A stretch of 64,000 nt of DNA, taken from positions 682,001 through 746,000 of the forward strand of contig NZ_CP020474.1 in assembly GCF_002080415.1 (NCBI RefSeq). Direction: 5' to 3'. Positions 51,159-61,427 of this stretch are shown piece by piece. Source of the DNA: Roseovarius mucosus (GTDB taxonomy: Bacteria; Pseudomonadota; Alphaproteobacteria; Rhodobacterales; Rhodobacteraceae). Positions within the stretch are counted from its first letter, which is position 1. Every line of letters begins with the position of its first letter. The translations under genes and the position numbers were made by a program. The notes under the pieces were generated by a model. It searched no databases, was not told where the DNA came from, and saw only the letters and a program-made list of their open reading frames with translations.

Positions 51159-52007
51159 ATGTTGGCCGAAATATGCCACGATGAAACCATGCTGATCACC
51201 GGTTCTACCGGCCGCATCGGCACGCTGCTGCGCAGGGCTTGGCAGGGCCCGGCAGGCCCGCGCCCGCTATGGTTGGCGCGTCGCTGCCCGGCGGATATCC
51301 TGTGGTCGCCGGGGGAGGCGCTGCCATCCGTGCTGCCCCGCTGCGACACTGTGATAGCCCTTTGGGGCCAAATTTCAGGCACGTCCGAGGATCTTGCCGC
51401 CAATGTGACCCTCGTGCATCACGGCGCGAGCTTGGCCCGGGCCTGCGGTGCCCGGCGGATGCTGCATCTCTCCTCCGCTGCGGTCTACGGCCCCGGCACA
51501 GCCCTGACCGAGGATACGCCCCCCCGTCCCGCCAACGCCTATGGCCATGCCAAGCTGGCAATGGAAGAGGCGGTGCGCGCGCTGCCCTCGGACGAGACGC
51601 GCCATTGCTGCTTGCGACTGGCCAATGTCGTGGGGGCCGACAGCCTCGCCCCGGCCCTGCGCGCGGGCAAGGGCCCTGTACGGCTTGACCGCTTCGCCGA
51701 TGGCACCGGCCCCCTGCGCAGCTATATCGCCCCCGGTGACCTTGCACAGGTGCTCTGCGCCTTGGCTCAGCTTCCGCCAGACCGTTTGCCCGCGCGGCTT
51801 AATGTGACCGCGCCAGTGCCCGTGACCATGGAAAGCCTTGTGCGCGCTGCCGACCGGCCCCTCATCTGGCAAGAGGCCCCGGAAAACGCCGTGCAGGCCG
51901 TCACCCTTGATGGCAGCTCTCTTGCCGGTTTGCTTCCCTTTCTGTATCTGAAAGACACAGCACGCGCGATGATCGACGATTGGCACAGCTTGGAGATGGC
52001 AGCATGA
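51159..52007 (+). CDS. NAD-dependent epimerase/dehydratase (extended SDR)
   Basis: The protein has 282 residues from the ATG at 51159, or 272 from 51189. Rossmann motif ITGSTGRIGTLLRR, then HLSSAAVYGPGT and NAYGHAKLAMEE, which supply the YxxxK catalytic pair (Tyr-x3-Lys). The C-terminal half covers the usual substrate-binding region. It probably modifies a nucleotide sugar. The next gene, a sugar transferase, starts inside its stop codon (ATGA). Confidence 0.85.
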   Translation: MLAEICHDETMLITGSTGRIGTLLRRAWQGPAGPRPLWLARRCPADILWSPGEALPSVLPRCDTVIALWGQISGTSEDLAANVTLVHHGASLARACGARRMLHLSSAAVYGPGTALTEDTPPRPANAYGHAKLAMEEAVRALPSDETRHCCLRLANVVGADSLAPALRAGKGPVRLDRFADGTGPLRSYIAPGDLAQVLCALAQLPPDRLPARLNVTAPVPVTMESLVRAADRPLIWQEAPENAVQAVTLDGSSLAGLLPFLYLKDTARAMIDDWHSLEMAA

Positions 52008-52639
52008 ATCCGGCTAAACGGGCCTTTGACGTGGGATTAGCCCTGCTGTTGATCGTGCTGCTGTCACCGGTCATGCTTGTGATCGCTTTTCTCATTGCGG
52101 TCTGCGACGGACGGCCCGTGTTCTACCTCTCGGAACGGATGAAAACGCCCGACACCGCGTTTTGCCTCTGGAAATTCCGCACGATGCGCGTGGTGGAAAA
52201 CGATGCAGGCGTCTCCAGCGGCTATAAACAGCACCGCGTAACCCCACTTGGCCGCCGCCTGCGCGCCACCCGTCTCGATGAACTGCCGCAATTGCTCAAC
52301 GTCTTGCGCGGCGACATGAGCTTTGTCGGCCCCCGCCCGCCGCTGCGGTGCTATGTCGAAAGCTGCCCCGAAATCTACGCCCGCGTGCTTGAAAAACGCC
52401 CCGGCGTCACGGGGCTCGCCACTCTTGTCTATCACCGCACCGAAGAAAAGCTGCTCTTGGCCTGCAGCTGCCACGAAAGCGGCGAGAGCACCTATGTCAC
52501 CCGCTGCATCCCGCGCAAGGCCCGGCTCGACCTGATCTGGGCCCGCCACCAAAGCCTTTGTTACGATATCCGACTGATTTACCAGACTGTGATTCGTGTG
52601 TTCTCACGACGGCGAAGCTACCGCGTTAAGCGGGGCTGA
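52004..52639 (+). CDS. PglC-like undecaprenyl-phosphate sugar-1-phosphate transferase
   Basis: The 211-residue monotopic phosphoglycosyl transferase has an N-terminal re-entrant membrane helix ([21 protein letters not shown]), a CLWKFRTM segment, and the catalytic [23 protein letters not shown] block. It transfers a sugar phosphate to undecaprenyl phosphate to start a glycan. It is the small type (no four-helix N-terminal domain). The ATG overlaps the epimerase stop. Confidence 0.92.
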   Translation: MNPAKRAFDVGLALLLIVLLSPVMLVIAFLIAVCDGRPVFYLSERMKTPDTAFCLWKFRTMRVVENDAGVSSGYKQHRVTPLGRRLRATRLDELPQLLNVLRGDMSFVGPRPPLRCYVESCPEIYARVLEKRPGVTGLATLVYHRTEEKLLLACSCHESGESTYVTRCIPRKARLDLIWARHQSLCYDIRLIYQTVIRVFSRRRSYRVKRG

Positions 52640-52808
52640 CCCCAAGAGCCACCCAACATCTTTTGCACATTTTTTGATCCAATCGGCTAAAACTTGCTCA
52701 GAAGCAGCGCATCTCTTTTCAAATCGCGATGAATCGGCATTCCTTAAGCCGCCGTGAATGCCTACAAACAGTTTGATTTCAATGTGCTTGATATCAGGGG
52801 ATCGTGCC

Positions 52809-54686
52809 GTGCTGTACAAAACCGTCACCTCACTGAAACAGGGCCAGAAACAGGCGTTTTTCCTGACGCTAGACATGCTGATTGTCGTGCTGTCTTACGT
52901 TTTTTCTATGGTTCTGTTTCTGGGGCCCTCTGCCCTGTCGAGCAATCTCAGCGCCGCCTCCAACGATCTCTTTGCGATGATGTGCATCGCAGCCGCGCTC
53001 GCCACCTATTTCGGCCTGCACAAGGTCAAGCTGAAATCCTACGAAATGCAGGGCATGCTCAGCTCTGGCTGGGTGGCGCTGGCCATCACCGCCAGCGGGC
53101 TTGCGTTTTCCGCCTTAGACCCAGACGTCACCCCCCCCGCCACGGTCTATATCGTCTGTGGCATGATGTTTCTTATCCTGTCCGTCACCTCTCGACTGGC
53201 GCTGCGCATCGCGCTTCTTCGAATCTACCGCAACGGCAACCGGCGCCTGCGCGTGCTGATCTATGGCGCTGGCCAGACTGGCCAACAGCTGGCCACGGCC
53301 CTTGCCACCGATGATGCCGTGTTGCCCATGGCCTTTGTGGATGACGAACCGCGCCTGCAATCCCTGACCATCGCCGGGCTCAAAGTGCACAAATCCGAGG
53401 ATTTGCCCGAACTGGTCAAACGCTATGACATTCAGCGCGTGATCCTCGCCATGCCCAGCGCCCCGCCCGCCAAACGCACCCTGCTGACGCGGCGCATTGC
53501 CGAACATGGGGTCGAGGTGCACGCCCTGCCCTCCTTTGCCGATCTGATCTCGAACGACGCCCATAGCCTCTATCAAAGCCGCCCGGTCGATCTGAACGAG
53601 CTTCTTGGTCGTGACGGTCTGGCCGACAAACTGCCGGGGTCGCGCGACAGCTACAAAGGGCGCTGCATCCTTGTCACCGGCGCAGGCGGCTCTATCGGCT
53701 CAGAACTGTGCCGCCAACTTATCGCCTATGAGCCTGCGCATCTCATCCTTCTTGACCACGCCGAACACGCCCTGTTCGAAATCGAGCGCGAATTGCGCAG
53801 CCTTGCACCTTTGATGCGGATTTCCCCCGTTCTTGGCTCAGTCTGCGAAAAATCCCTCGTCAACGTGCTCATGCAATCGCGCAAGGTGGAAATCGTGCTG
53901 CACGCCGCCGCCTATAAACATGTGCCCATGGTCGAATCAAACGCCATCGAGGGGATGCGCAACAACGTCATCGGCACGCGCACCGTGGCACAGGCAGCGC
54001 GGGACGCAGGCGTTGAACGCTTCATCCTCGTCTCAACCGACAAGGCTGTGCGCCCGGTCAGTGTGATGGGCGCATCCAAGCGCTTTGCCGAAATGATCGT
54101 GCAGGATCTCGCCACCCGCACCAGCACCACACGCTTTTCCATGGTTCGGTTTGGCAATGTGCTGGGCTCGTCCGGCTCTGTCATCCCGCTTTTTGCCGAA
54201 CAGATCGCGCGCGGTGGGCCGGTCACGCTGACCCATGCCGATGTCACCCGCTATTTCATGACCATCCCAGAGGCCGCGCGCCTCGTGCTCTTGGCCGGCT
54301 CTTTTGCCCGAGGCGGTGATGTCTTCGTGCTCGACATGGGTAAACCCATCGCCGTGCGCGATGTGGCCCGCAAGATGATCGAAGGCTCCGGCCTGACCGT
54401 GTGCGATGCCGACAACCCCGATGGCGACATCGAGATCGAGATCACCGGCCTGCGCCCCGGCGAAAAGCTCTACGAGGAACTGCTGATCGGCTCTGACATG
54501 CTGACCACACCCCACCCCAAGATCTTGCGCGCCCAAGAGGGGCATCTGTCGGAAATCGAACTTGCCAAGGCGCTGAAATCCCTGTCCGAAGCGATCGAGA
54601 CCCGCGATGTCGCCCTCTTGCGCAGCGTGTTGGCGCAATGGATCGAACAGATCGAAGACCGCCCCGACGCCACGGTCAATCAATAG
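52809..54686 (+). CDS. membrane-bound nucleoside-diphosphate-sugar 4,6-dehydratase (CapD/PglF/WbpM-like)
   Basis: The protein has 625 residues from the GTG at 52809 (SD CAGGGGAT, 8 bases away); ATG codons at 52758 and 52782 are alternatives. About four transmembrane helices come first, then a cofactor-binding-like domain (LIYGAGQTGQQLA). The C-terminal SDR domain has TGAGGSIGSELCRQ and TDKAVRPVSVMGASKRFAE, where Met replaces the usual catalytic Tyr, as is standard in this family. It makes 4-keto-6-deoxy sugars from UDP-GlcNAc. The AT-rich 170 bp upstream may hold a promoter. Confidence 0.92.
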   Translation: MLYKTVTSLKQGQKQAFFLTLDMLIVVLSYVFSMVLFLGPSALSSNLSAASNDLFAMMCIAAALATYFGLHKVKLKSYEMQGMLSSGWVALAITASGLAFSALDPDVTPPATVYIVCGMMFLILSVTSRLALRIALLRIYRNGNRRLRVLIYGAGQTGQQLATALATDDAVLPMAFVDDEPRLQSLTIAGLKVHKSEDLPELVKRYDIQRVILAMPSAPPAKRTLLTRRIAEHGVEVHALPSFADLISNDAHSLYQSRPVDLNELLGRDGLADKLPGSRDSYKGRCILVTGAGGSIGSELCRQLIAYEPAHLILLDHAEHALFEIERELRSLAPLMRISPVLGSVCEKSLVNVLMQSRKVEIVLHAAAYKHVPMVESNAIEGMRNNVIGTRTVAQAARDAGVERFILVSTDKAVRPVSVMGASKRFAEMIVQDLATRTSTTRFSMVRFGNVLGSSGSVIPLFAEQIARGGPVTLTHADVTRYFMTIPEAARLVLLAGSFARGGDVFVLDMGKPIAVRDVARKMIEGSGLTVCDADNPDGDIEIEITGLRPGEKLYEELLIGSDMLTTPHPKILRAQEGHLSEIELAKALKSLSEAIETRDVALLRSVLAQWIEQIEDRPDATVNQ

Positions 54687-54689
54687 GCC

Positions 54690-56159
54690 TCAGCCCGCCA
54701 AATCGCCAAACTTCCGGTCGAGATAATCCAGAAGCGGCCCCGCCGTCGGGGCCGCGCCACAGGCCCGCGCAATCACCTCTGTCGGCTCGAATAGCCCGCC
54801 ATGCCGCTGCACCGCGCCGCGCAACCACACCGTCGCTTCAGCCAACTCACCCCTCGCCAATTGCGCGTCGAGGCCCGGCACCGCGGCCTGCAACGCCTCA
54901 AAAAGACACCCGGCATAAAGGTTACCAAGGCTATAGGTCGGGAAATAACCAAACAGCCCCACCGACCAATGCACATCCTGCAACACGCCATTCGACGCGC
55001 GATCCACCGCATATCCGAAATCGGCGGCAAAGCGGTCATTCCACGCCGCCTCAAGATCGGCCACGCTCAGATCCCCCGCGATCAAGGCCCGCTCCAGATC
55101 ATAGCGCAACATGACATGCAGATTGTATTGCACCTCATCTGCCTCGGTCCGGATATAGCCTCGATGCACCCGGTTCACGGCGCGATAGAATGTCTCTTCA
55201 TCGGCAATGCCAAAATCGCCGAACCCATCGCGCATCCGCCCGTAAAGCCAGCCACAAAACGCCCGGCTGCGCCCCAATTGGTTCTCATAAATCCGGCTCT
55301 GGCTTTCATGCACCCCCATCGACACACCCTGCCCAAGAGGTGTCAGGCGATAGGCCGGATCAATGCCCTGCTCATAGCAGGCATGCCCCACCTCGTGGAT
55401 GGTGGAATAAAAACAGTTGAACGGGTCCGCCTCGCTCACCCGCGTGGTGATGCGCACATCATCGCCACTGCCCGAACTGAACGGATGCACCGCCAGATCC
55501 AGCCGCCCCCGGCTTAGATCATAGCCAAACACCTGCGCCAGATCCTGCGACAGCGCCAATTGCCCGTCGCGGTCAAACCGCCCTTCCAGCCTAGGCCATT
55601 CCACCGCCAGCGCCGCGCCGCGCAGCGCCACCAACCGGGGTCGCATCTCGGCAAACATCGCATCAAGCTTGGCCGCGCTCATCCCCGGCTCGTAATCCTC
55701 GAGCAGCGCATCATAAAGCGTGCCGCCCGCCGACAACGCCGCCGCTTCCTCGCGCTTGAGCCGCACCACCTCGGCCAGCACGGGCGCAAAGGCGGCATAG
55801 TCATCCGCCGCCCGCGCCTCGGCCCATTGCCCCTGCGCCCGGCTTGTCAGCCGCGCCAGCGCCACGGCCAGATCCCCCGGCACCTTGACCGCCCGCTCAT
55901 AATCGCGCCGGATATGGCGCAACTGCGCCCGCGCCACAGGCTCGGTCGCCTGCCCCTCTGCCTCTGCCAGCACATCGCCCCGGGCCCGGTCCACCCGCCG
56001 CGCATGCAATACCGCCTGCATCGCACCTGATTCCTCGGCCCGCTGATCGGCGGCCCCGCGCGGCATCATGGTTTCCTGATCCCAGCCCAGCCGCCCGGCC
56101 ACCTGCGCCAGCGCCTGCGTTTCGCGCTCGCGCGCCATCAGATCGTCATAGGCGCTCAT
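54690..56159 (-). CDS. M32-family carboxypeptidase
   Basis: The protein has 489 residues from the ATG at 56159, with no support for the longer frame. It is a zinc metallocarboxypeptidase of the thermostable carboxypeptidase 1 type. HEVGH supplies two metal ligands (STIHEVGHACYEQG), followed by the conserved GVHESQSRIYENQLGRS. The N-terminal WDQETMMPRGA is also typical. It releases C-terminal residues with broad specificity. It starts two bases after the ctaA stop. Confidence 0.94.
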   Translation of the reverse strand: MSAYDDLMARERETQALAQVAGRLGWDQETMMPRGAADQRAEESGAMQAVLHARRVDRARGDVLAEAEGQATEPVARAQLRHIRRDYERAVKVPGDLAVALARLTSRAQGQWAEARAADDYAAFAPVLAEVVRLKREEAAALSAGGTLYDALLEDYEPGMSAAKLDAMFAEMRPRLVALRGAALAVEWPRLEGRFDRDGQLALSQDLAQVFGYDLSRGRLDLAVHPFSSGSGDDVRITTRVSEADPFNCFYSTIHEVGHACYEQGIDPAYRLTPLGQGVSMGVHESQSRIYENQLGRSRAFCGWLYGRMRDGFGDFGIADEETFYRAVNRVHRGYIRTEADEVQYNLHVMLRYDLERALIAGDLSVADLEAAWNDRFAADFGYAVDRASNGVLQDVHWSVGLFGYFPTYSLGNLYAGCLFEALQAAVPGLDAQLARGELAEATVWLRGAVQRHGGLFEPTEVIARACGAAPTAGPLLDYLDRKFGDLAG

Positions 56160-56161
56160 GC

Positions 56162-57304
56162 TCAGGTTCCCCGAATGGATGTGGCGCGCGGATACTGGCT
56201 CAGGAACCGCGCCCGCAGGATCAACACCCAAAGGATGACCGCCACGAACTGATGCGCAATCGCCAAGTGCCACGGCGCGATATAAAGCACCGTCATGATG
56301 CCCAAAGCGATCTGGAACAGAAGCACGGCAAAGACAGCGTTGAACGCGCCCCGCGTGCGCTCATGCGCGCTCTTGCGCCCGCGCAACCAAACCACCACGG
56401 CAAAGGCGAGCAACAGATAGCCGCTCATCCGGTGAATGAACTGCACCGTCCCGGCGTTCTCAAAGAGGTTCCGCCACCATGGCTGCAATTCCATCATATC
56501 AGGCGGCAAAAAGCCCCCCGCCATCAGCGGCCAATCGGTATAGCTGCGCCCGGCATCAATCCCCGCCACCAGCGCCCCCAGCAGGATTTGCAGGAATACG
56601 AAATGCATCAGCCCCGTCGACAGGCTATAGAGCTTCGCCTCACGCCCCCGCCGCGCCTGCATCAACTCGCGCTCCTCGCGCCCAAGCAGAAAGACGAACC
56701 ACGCGATGACGCCAAGGATGACAAAGGCCAGCCCCAGATGCGTTGCCAACCGGTAAGAGGCCACCGCCACCATCTCGCCCGTCAGACCAGAGGATACCAT
56801 CCACCAGCCAATGGCCCCCTGCGTGCCGCCCAGCGCACCCAACAGCAGCAAACGCCCGCTCCACCCATTCGGGATCTGCCGCGCCAGCAAAAATCCAAAG
56901 AACCCCAAGGCCCAGACCAGCCCGATCACCCGGCCCAATTGCCGGTGGCCCCATTCCCACCAATAGATGAATTGGAATTCCGATAGGGTCATGCCCTTGT
57001 TGACCAACTCATATTGCGGAATGGCGCGGTACTTGTCGAACTCTTCCATCCAATGCGCCTCAGACATCGGCGGCAGCGCGCCCGTCACCGGCTTCCACTC
57101 GGTGATGCTAAGGCCACTGTCAGTCAGCCGCGTCAGCCCCCCCACCGCGATCATCACAACAACCAGCGCAAAAAGCACCATCAGCCAGACCCGGATCGCC
57201 CCCCGCGCGCCCCGACGGCCCGCGTCGATCATGCCGCCCTGCGGCACGGGCTTTACCGCCTCGGCCTGACCCACCTCTTCGAAAATGCTGCGTTTTCCGC
57301 TCAT
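56162..57304 (-). CDS. ctaA: heme A synthase (COX15/CtaA family)
   Basis: The 380-residue membrane protein has eight hydrophobic helices and the conserved RLTDSGLSITEWKPVTGALPP, WWEWGHRQLGR and FIHRMSGYLL motifs, with histidines that bind heme. It oxidises heme O to heme A for cytochrome aa3 oxidase. Start ATG 57304. It precedes the M32 gene in one transcript and follows trmJ by 56 bp. Confidence 0.96.
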   Translation of the reverse strand: MSGKRSIFEEVGQAEAVKPVPQGGMIDAGRRGARGAIRVWLMVLFALVVVMIAVGGLTRLTDSGLSITEWKPVTGALPPMSEAHWMEEFDKYRAIPQYELVNKGMTLSEFQFIYWWEWGHRQLGRVIGLVWALGFFGFLLARQIPNGWSGRLLLLGALGGTQGAIGWWMVSSGLTGEMVAVASYRLATHLGLAFVILGVIAWFVFLLGREERELMQARRGREAKLYSLSTGLMHFVFLQILLGALVAGIDAGRSYTDWPLMAGGFLPPDMMELQPWWRNLFENAGTVQFIHRMSGYLLLAFAVVVWLRGRKSAHERTRGAFNAVFAVLLFQIALGIMTVLYIAPWHLAIAHQFVAVILWVLILRARFLSQYPRATSIRGT

Positions 57305-57360
57305 CCCTCAGCCTCTTTTCCCTTGGCACCAAGCAACACTAGGGCGCAGCCCACCGTGCT

Positions 57361-58104
57361 TCAACCGCGCGCCTTCCAGCGGACCATCTGCCGCATCACA
57401 CCGTGCAAGGTCTGCACATCGGCGCGCGTCATCGGCATCCGGCTCCACATATTGCGCAGGTTGGTTTTCATACTCTCGACCTTGTGCTCGGGAAAGAAAA
57501 AACCGGCCTCCTCCAGCCGCTCCTCATAATGCGCGGCCAGCGCCTCAACCTCGACCTGCGCGGCCCAGTCGGTCTTGGCCAGATCAACCCGCTCAGGCAC
57601 CACCTGCCCCGCCGCGCGCTGCCATTCATAGGCCATCAAAAGCACGCATTGCCCCAGATTAAGGCTGGCAAATTCCGGGTTCACCGGCACGTTGATGATC
57701 GCATTGGCGCGGGCGATATCGTCGTTTTCCAACCCGGCGCGCTCGGGGCCAAAAAGCACCGCCACTTTTTCCCCAGCCGCAATTTTTTCCGCCGCCACCA
57801 CCATGGCGCGCTCGGGGCTCAATACCGGCTTGGTCAGCCCCCGCGCCCGCGCCGTCGTGGCCAGCACATAGGTGCAATCCCCCACCGCTGCGGCCGTATC
57901 CGCAACCAACAGCGCCTCATCCAAAAGCCGCCCCGCCCCGCTTGCCATGGCATCGGCCTTGGGGTTGGGCCACCCGTCGCGCGGCGCAACAAGCCGCATC
58001 CGGTCCAGACCGAAATTCCACATCGCCCGCGCCGCCGCCCCGATATTCTCGCCCATCTGCGGACGCACGAGCACAAAGGCGGGTTGGGGTCGGTCGCTCG
58101 GCAT
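57361..58104 (-). CDS. trmJ: tRNA/rRNA 2'-O-ribose methyltransferase, TrmJ-like (SpoU)
   Basis: The protein has 247 residues from the ATG at 58104. SpoU motifs: RPQMGENIGAAARAM (motif I), ATTARARG, and FGPERAGLENDDIARANAIINVPVNPEFASLNLGQ (motifs II and III), with the knotted SAM site. TrmJ-type enzymes methylate position 32 of tRNA. The C-terminal RNA-binding helix region is short. It lies upstream of ctaA on the same strand. Confidence 0.9.
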   Translation of the reverse strand: MPSDRPQPAFVLVRPQMGENIGAAARAMWNFGLDRMRLVAPRDGWPNPKADAMASGAGRLLDEALLVADTAAAVGDCTYVLATTARARGLTKPVLSPERAMVVAAEKIAAGEKVAVLFGPERAGLENDDIARANAIINVPVNPEFASLNLGQCVLLMAYEWQRAAGQVVPERVDLAKTDWAAQVEVEALAAHYEERLEEAGFFFPEHKVESMKTNLRNMWSRMPMTRADVQTLHGVMRQMVRWKARG

Positions 58105-58130
58105 AGGCACTCTCACTCCGGTGTCATGCA

Positions 58131-58157
58131 AGGGGGCCCGCCACCGGCAAGCCCCCT
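58131..58157 (-). terminator. hairpin between DUF4167 and trmJ
   Basis: AGGGGGC (58131-58137) and GCCCCCT (58151-58157) make a 7-bp stem in the 112-bp gap between two minus-strand genes. A nearby CAAATACTC stretch recalls the AAATACCTC of the other two intergenic repeats. It may end the DUF4167 transcript. Confidence 0.35.
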
Positions 58158-58216
58158 CTTTCATCGTTCTTCAAATACTCATCTCGCACCGCGCCCCAAG
58201 GGGGCACCGGATCGGA

Positions 58217-58966
58217 TCACTCGGCCGCCTTGGTCGCAACCTCGCCGCCCGCATCGCCATTGGCCCCATTGCCCTCGGCCTTGGGGGCACGCTTGGCGCG
58301 TGGCTTGCGCGGGCGCTTGGCGGCAGCCTCTGGGGCCGGAGCCTCGGGCGCCGGGGCCTCGGGGGCATCTGTCCCGCTTGCCTCTGGCACCGAGGCCTCC
58401 GCGCGCGGCTCTGGGGCAACAGCCCCAGCACCTGCATCGCCTGCGCGATCCTGTCCACGCCGCGGACCGCGGTCCGCCGAATGCGCCCGGCGGCGCGACG
58501 GTTCGGGCTGCGGCTTGCTTTCGGGCGTCTCGACCAGACCGATGTCGCGCTCGTCATAGCTGCCGATCACATCGGGCTGCGCTTGGGCTGCGGGGTCCTG
58601 CGACACGGGCTGTTCGCCCTCGTCGCTCTCACGCCCACCTGACCGCTCGGGGCGGTCGCGGTCGCGATCCTGTTGACGATCACGGTTGAAGCGCTCTTGC
58701 TCCTCGCGCCGCGCGTCCTGTTCCTTCTGCGCCTCGCTCAGCAGGCGCAGGTAATGTTCTGCATGCTGCTGGAAATTCTCGGTCGCAACCCGGTCACCCG
58801 CCAATTGCGCATCGCGCGCCAACTGGTTGTATTTCTCAATGATCTGCTGCGGTGTGCCGCGCACCTTGCCCTCTGGGCCGGAGCTGTCAAACACGCGATT
58901 GACAACGTTCCCGACGGTTCGATTGCGGTTCGGCTTGTTCCGCTGACGTGACTTCGATGATCTCAT
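58217..58966 (-). CDS. DUF4167 domain-containing protein
   Basis: The protein has 249 residues from the ATG at 58966. The conserved N-terminus reads MRSSKSRQRNKPNRNRTVGN, then VFDSSGPEGKVRGTPQQIIEKYNQLARDA, the DUF4167 core. It is followed by a charged coiled-coil and a low-complexity Ala/Pro/Glu tail ending in a Lys/Arg-rich RKPRAKRAPKA. The basic, nucleic-acid-like head suggests RNA or DNA binding, but function is unproven. It follows prmC and prfA, a known alphaproteobacterial linkage. Confidence 0.92.
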   Translation of the reverse strand: MRSSKSRQRNKPNRNRTVGNVVNRVFDSSGPEGKVRGTPQQIIEKYNQLARDAQLAGDRVATENFQQHAEHYLRLLSEAQKEQDARREEQERFNRDRQQDRDRDRPERSGGRESDEGEQPVSQDPAAQAQPDVIGSYDERDIGLVETPESKPQPEPSRRRAHSADRGPRRGQDRAGDAGAGAVAPEPRAEASVPEASGTDAPEAPAPEAPAPEAAAKRPRKPRAKRAPKAEGNGANGDAGGEVATKAAE

Positions 58967-59172
58967 ATGGTGCTGTCCAGCCCTGATGCTCAAAATGTTC
59001 GCTTGACCCGATGGGCGCCCCTTGCGCCGAATGAAACCGGATCGGACATGTTCTGGCTTGGTGTCAAGCGGGACCGCCCGATTGGGCATCCTCCGTCGTG
59101 ACTGCTCCCCAATAAGCACGCGCCGCCCGACCATACAAGAGCAAAGCGGAAAATTTCCGCAAATCTCGCCAA

Positions 59173-60030
59173 TTATGGCTCATTTCTGCGTGAGGTCCCC
59201 GGCCAAACCCCGCAGACCACCCGGTCGCGCCCTTCCAGATCGGGCCGGATCGTCACCGCGTCGAATCCCTCCGCACACAGCAGATCGGCCACCGCCGGCC
59301 CCTGTTTCCACCCGATTTCAACCATCAGACGCCCACCGGGGCTCAGATGCGCCCCCGCCCCCGCCGCAATCGCCCGATAGGCGGTCAGCCCATCCGCCTC
59401 ATCGGTCAGCGCGCCGCGCGGATCGTGCTCGCGTACTTCGGGCATCAACCCCGCCATTTCCGCCGCCGCGATATAGGGCGGGTTCGACACGATCAGATCA
59501 AACACCCCGGCCACCCGCGCAAACCAATCCGAACGGCTCAGCGTCAAGCGCCCCGCCACCCCATGCCGCGCCGCGTTGCGCGTGGCCACGTCAAGGGCGG
59601 CATCGGACACATCCGTGGCCACGCCCCGCGCGTCCGGCCATTCCGCCAAAAGCGTCACCGCCAGAATTCCACTACCCGTGCCAAGATCAAGCAAAGTCAA
59701 TGGCTTGGCTCCAGAAAGCACCTCGGCAATCAGGCATTCCGTTTCCGGGCGTGGATCAAGAACATCCGCTGTAACCTCGAATTCCCGCCCCCAGAACACC
59801 CGCCGCCCAAGGATCTTGGCCACAGGTTCGTGCGCCGCCCGCCGGGCAATCATGGCCTCGAACCGCGCCAAGGCCGCCGCGTCCAGATCCTCCCCCAGAT
59901 GCAGCGTCAGACGGTCACGGGCCAGGCCCACCGCGCCCGCCAAAAGCGCCCGCGCATCGCCCGCAGCCCCCTCGATCCCCTCGGCCTCCAGCCGTCGCAC
60001 GGCGCTTACCAAGGCGTCGCGCAGGATCAC
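59173..60030 (-). CDS. prmC: peptide chain release factor N5-glutamine methyltransferase
   Basis: The 285-residue HemK-family enzyme methylates the GGQ glutamine of release factors. It has [15 protein letters not shown] (SAM motif I) and [12 protein letters not shown] (catalytic NPPY). The start is GTG at 60030, overlapping the prfA stop as GTGA, so it is translationally coupled to its substrate gene. Confidence 0.96.
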   Translation of the reverse strand: MILRDALVSAVRRLEAEGIEGAAGDARALLAGAVGLARDRLTLHLGEDLDAAALARFEAMIARRAAHEPVAKILGRRVFWGREFEVTADVLDPRPETECLIAEVLSGAKPLTLLDLGTGSGILAVTLLAEWPDARGVATDVSDAALDVATRNAARHGVAGRLTLSRSDWFARVAGVFDLIVSNPPYIAAAEMAGLMPEVREHDPRGALTDEADGLTAYRAIAAGAGAHLSPGGRLMVEIGWKQGPAVADLLCAEGFDAVTIRPDLEGRDRVVCGVWPGTSRRNEP

Positions 60031-61073
60031 GACATCTCAGCCAGCAGGCTGGCCTGTGCATCCGCTGTCAGCGCGTCGATCACCTCGTCCAGATCACCGC
60101 CAAGAACCTGCTCCAGCTTGTAAAGCGTCAGGTTGATGCGGTGATCGGTCATCCGCCCTTGGGGGAAATTATAGGTGCGAATCCGCTCTGACCGATCGCC
60201 GCTGCCCACCTGCGCCGCCCGATTGGCAGAGCGTTCGCTGTCCACGCGGTTGCGCTCCAAATCGTAAAGCCGGGTCTTCAACACCTGCATCGCGATCTCG
60301 CGGTTGCGATGCTGCGATTTCTCGGAACTCGTGACCACGATGCCAGTGGGCAAATGCGTGATCCGCACCGCCGAATCGGTGGTGTTTACATGCTGCCCAC
60401 CCGCACCAGACGACCGCATCGTGTCGATCCGCAGGTCATTGGCGTTGATCTGAATATCCACATCTTCCGCCTCGGGCAGCACCGCCACGGTCGCGGCAGA
60501 GGTATGGATACGCCCGCCGCTCTCGGTCTCGGGCACGCGCTGCACGCGGTGCACCCCCGATTCGAACTTGAGCCGGGCAAAAACGCCCTCACCGCCAATC
60601 CGCACCACCAATTCGCGGATACCGCCCAATTCGCTCTGCTGTTCTTCGATCACCTCAAAGGACCAGCCGCGCGCCTCGGAATAGCGCTGATACATCCGCA
60701 TCAGGTCCGCCCCAAAGAGCGCCGCCTCCTCGCCCCCCGTGCCGGGCCGGATTTCAAGGATGGCAGGCCGCGCATCCGCCTCGTCGCGGGGCAAGAGCGC
60801 CAGTTGCAACCGCTGCTCCATCTCGGGCAACCGCGCCTCCAGCACCGCCACCTCTTCGCGCGCCAGATCGCGCATCTCGGGATCGGCCAGCATCGCCCGC
60901 GCACCGTCCAGATCGCTGACGGCCAGACGATAGGCCCGGATCTCTTCAACCACGGGCCGCAATTCGGAATATTCGCGGCCAAGGCGGGCAATATCGCCAC
61001 CGCCCTGCATCATCTGCGCCTCGACATAGTCAAAGCGCTCCACGATCTGTTGCAATCTGTCCAAGGGTATCAT
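60027..61073 (-). CDS. prfA: peptide chain release factor 1
   Basis: The protein has 348 residues from the ATG at 61073 (SD AGAGGA); upstream starts are less likely. The GGQ loop is [18 protein letters not shown], and the stop-codon tripeptide region is [17 protein letters not shown] (P-x-T, recognising UAA and UAG). RF1 length and order match. It is first in the prfA-prmC operon. Confidence 0.97.
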   Translation of the reverse strand: MIPLDRLQQIVERFDYVEAQMMQGGGDIARLGREYSELRPVVEEIRAYRLAVSDLDGARAMLADPEMRDLAREEVAVLEARLPEMEQRLQLALLPRDEADARPAILEIRPGTGGEEAALFGADLMRMYQRYSEARGWSFEVIEEQQSELGGIRELVVRIGGEGVFARLKFESGVHRVQRVPETESGGRIHTSAATVAVLPEAEDVDIQINANDLRIDTMRSSGAGGQHVNTTDSAVRITHLPTGIVVTSSEKSQHRNREIAMQVLKTRLYDLERNRVDSERSANRAAQVGSGDRSERIRTYNFPQGRMTDHRINLTLYKLEQVLGGDLDEVIDALTADAQASLLAEMS

Positions 61074-61139
61074 GGGAATGATCCTCTGTCCCATCCTTGT
61101 GACTTGGTCAAGAGGTGTCACCTGTGCTAGAATTACGCT

Positions 61140-61427
61140 ATGAAAGCGCTCCTACCTCTTCTTCTGATCTGCGCCACCCCGGCGCTCGCCGATGCCACCA
61201 TCGGGCGCAAAACGGTTGAATGCTACTGCACCGACAAAAGCGGCGCGCGCGTCGAGATGGGCGAGACGATCTGCCTTCAGGTGGATGGCAATATGTTCAT
61301 GGCGCAGTGCCAGATGTCGCTCAACGTGCCGATGTGGCGCAAGATCACGGATGGATGCCTATCCTCCCGCCTGCCCCAATCGCTGCAACCAGCCGTCGAT
61401 ACGGGCGGCGTTGACGCCCAGATCTGA
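61140..61427 (+). CDS. small secreted cysteine-containing protein, unknown
   Basis: The 95-residue product has a clear signal peptide ([16 protein letters not shown]) and a mature part with about five Cys, including CYC in [10 protein letters not shown]. The last 69 bp overlap the 3' end of the DUF1499 gene on the other strand. Divergent from prfA, with 66 bp between start codons. I recognise no family. Confidence 0.62.
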   Translation: MKALLPLLLICATPALADATIGRKTVECYCTDKSGARVEMGETICLQVDGNMFMAQCQMSLNVPMWRKITDGCLSSRLPQSLQPAVDTGGVDAQI

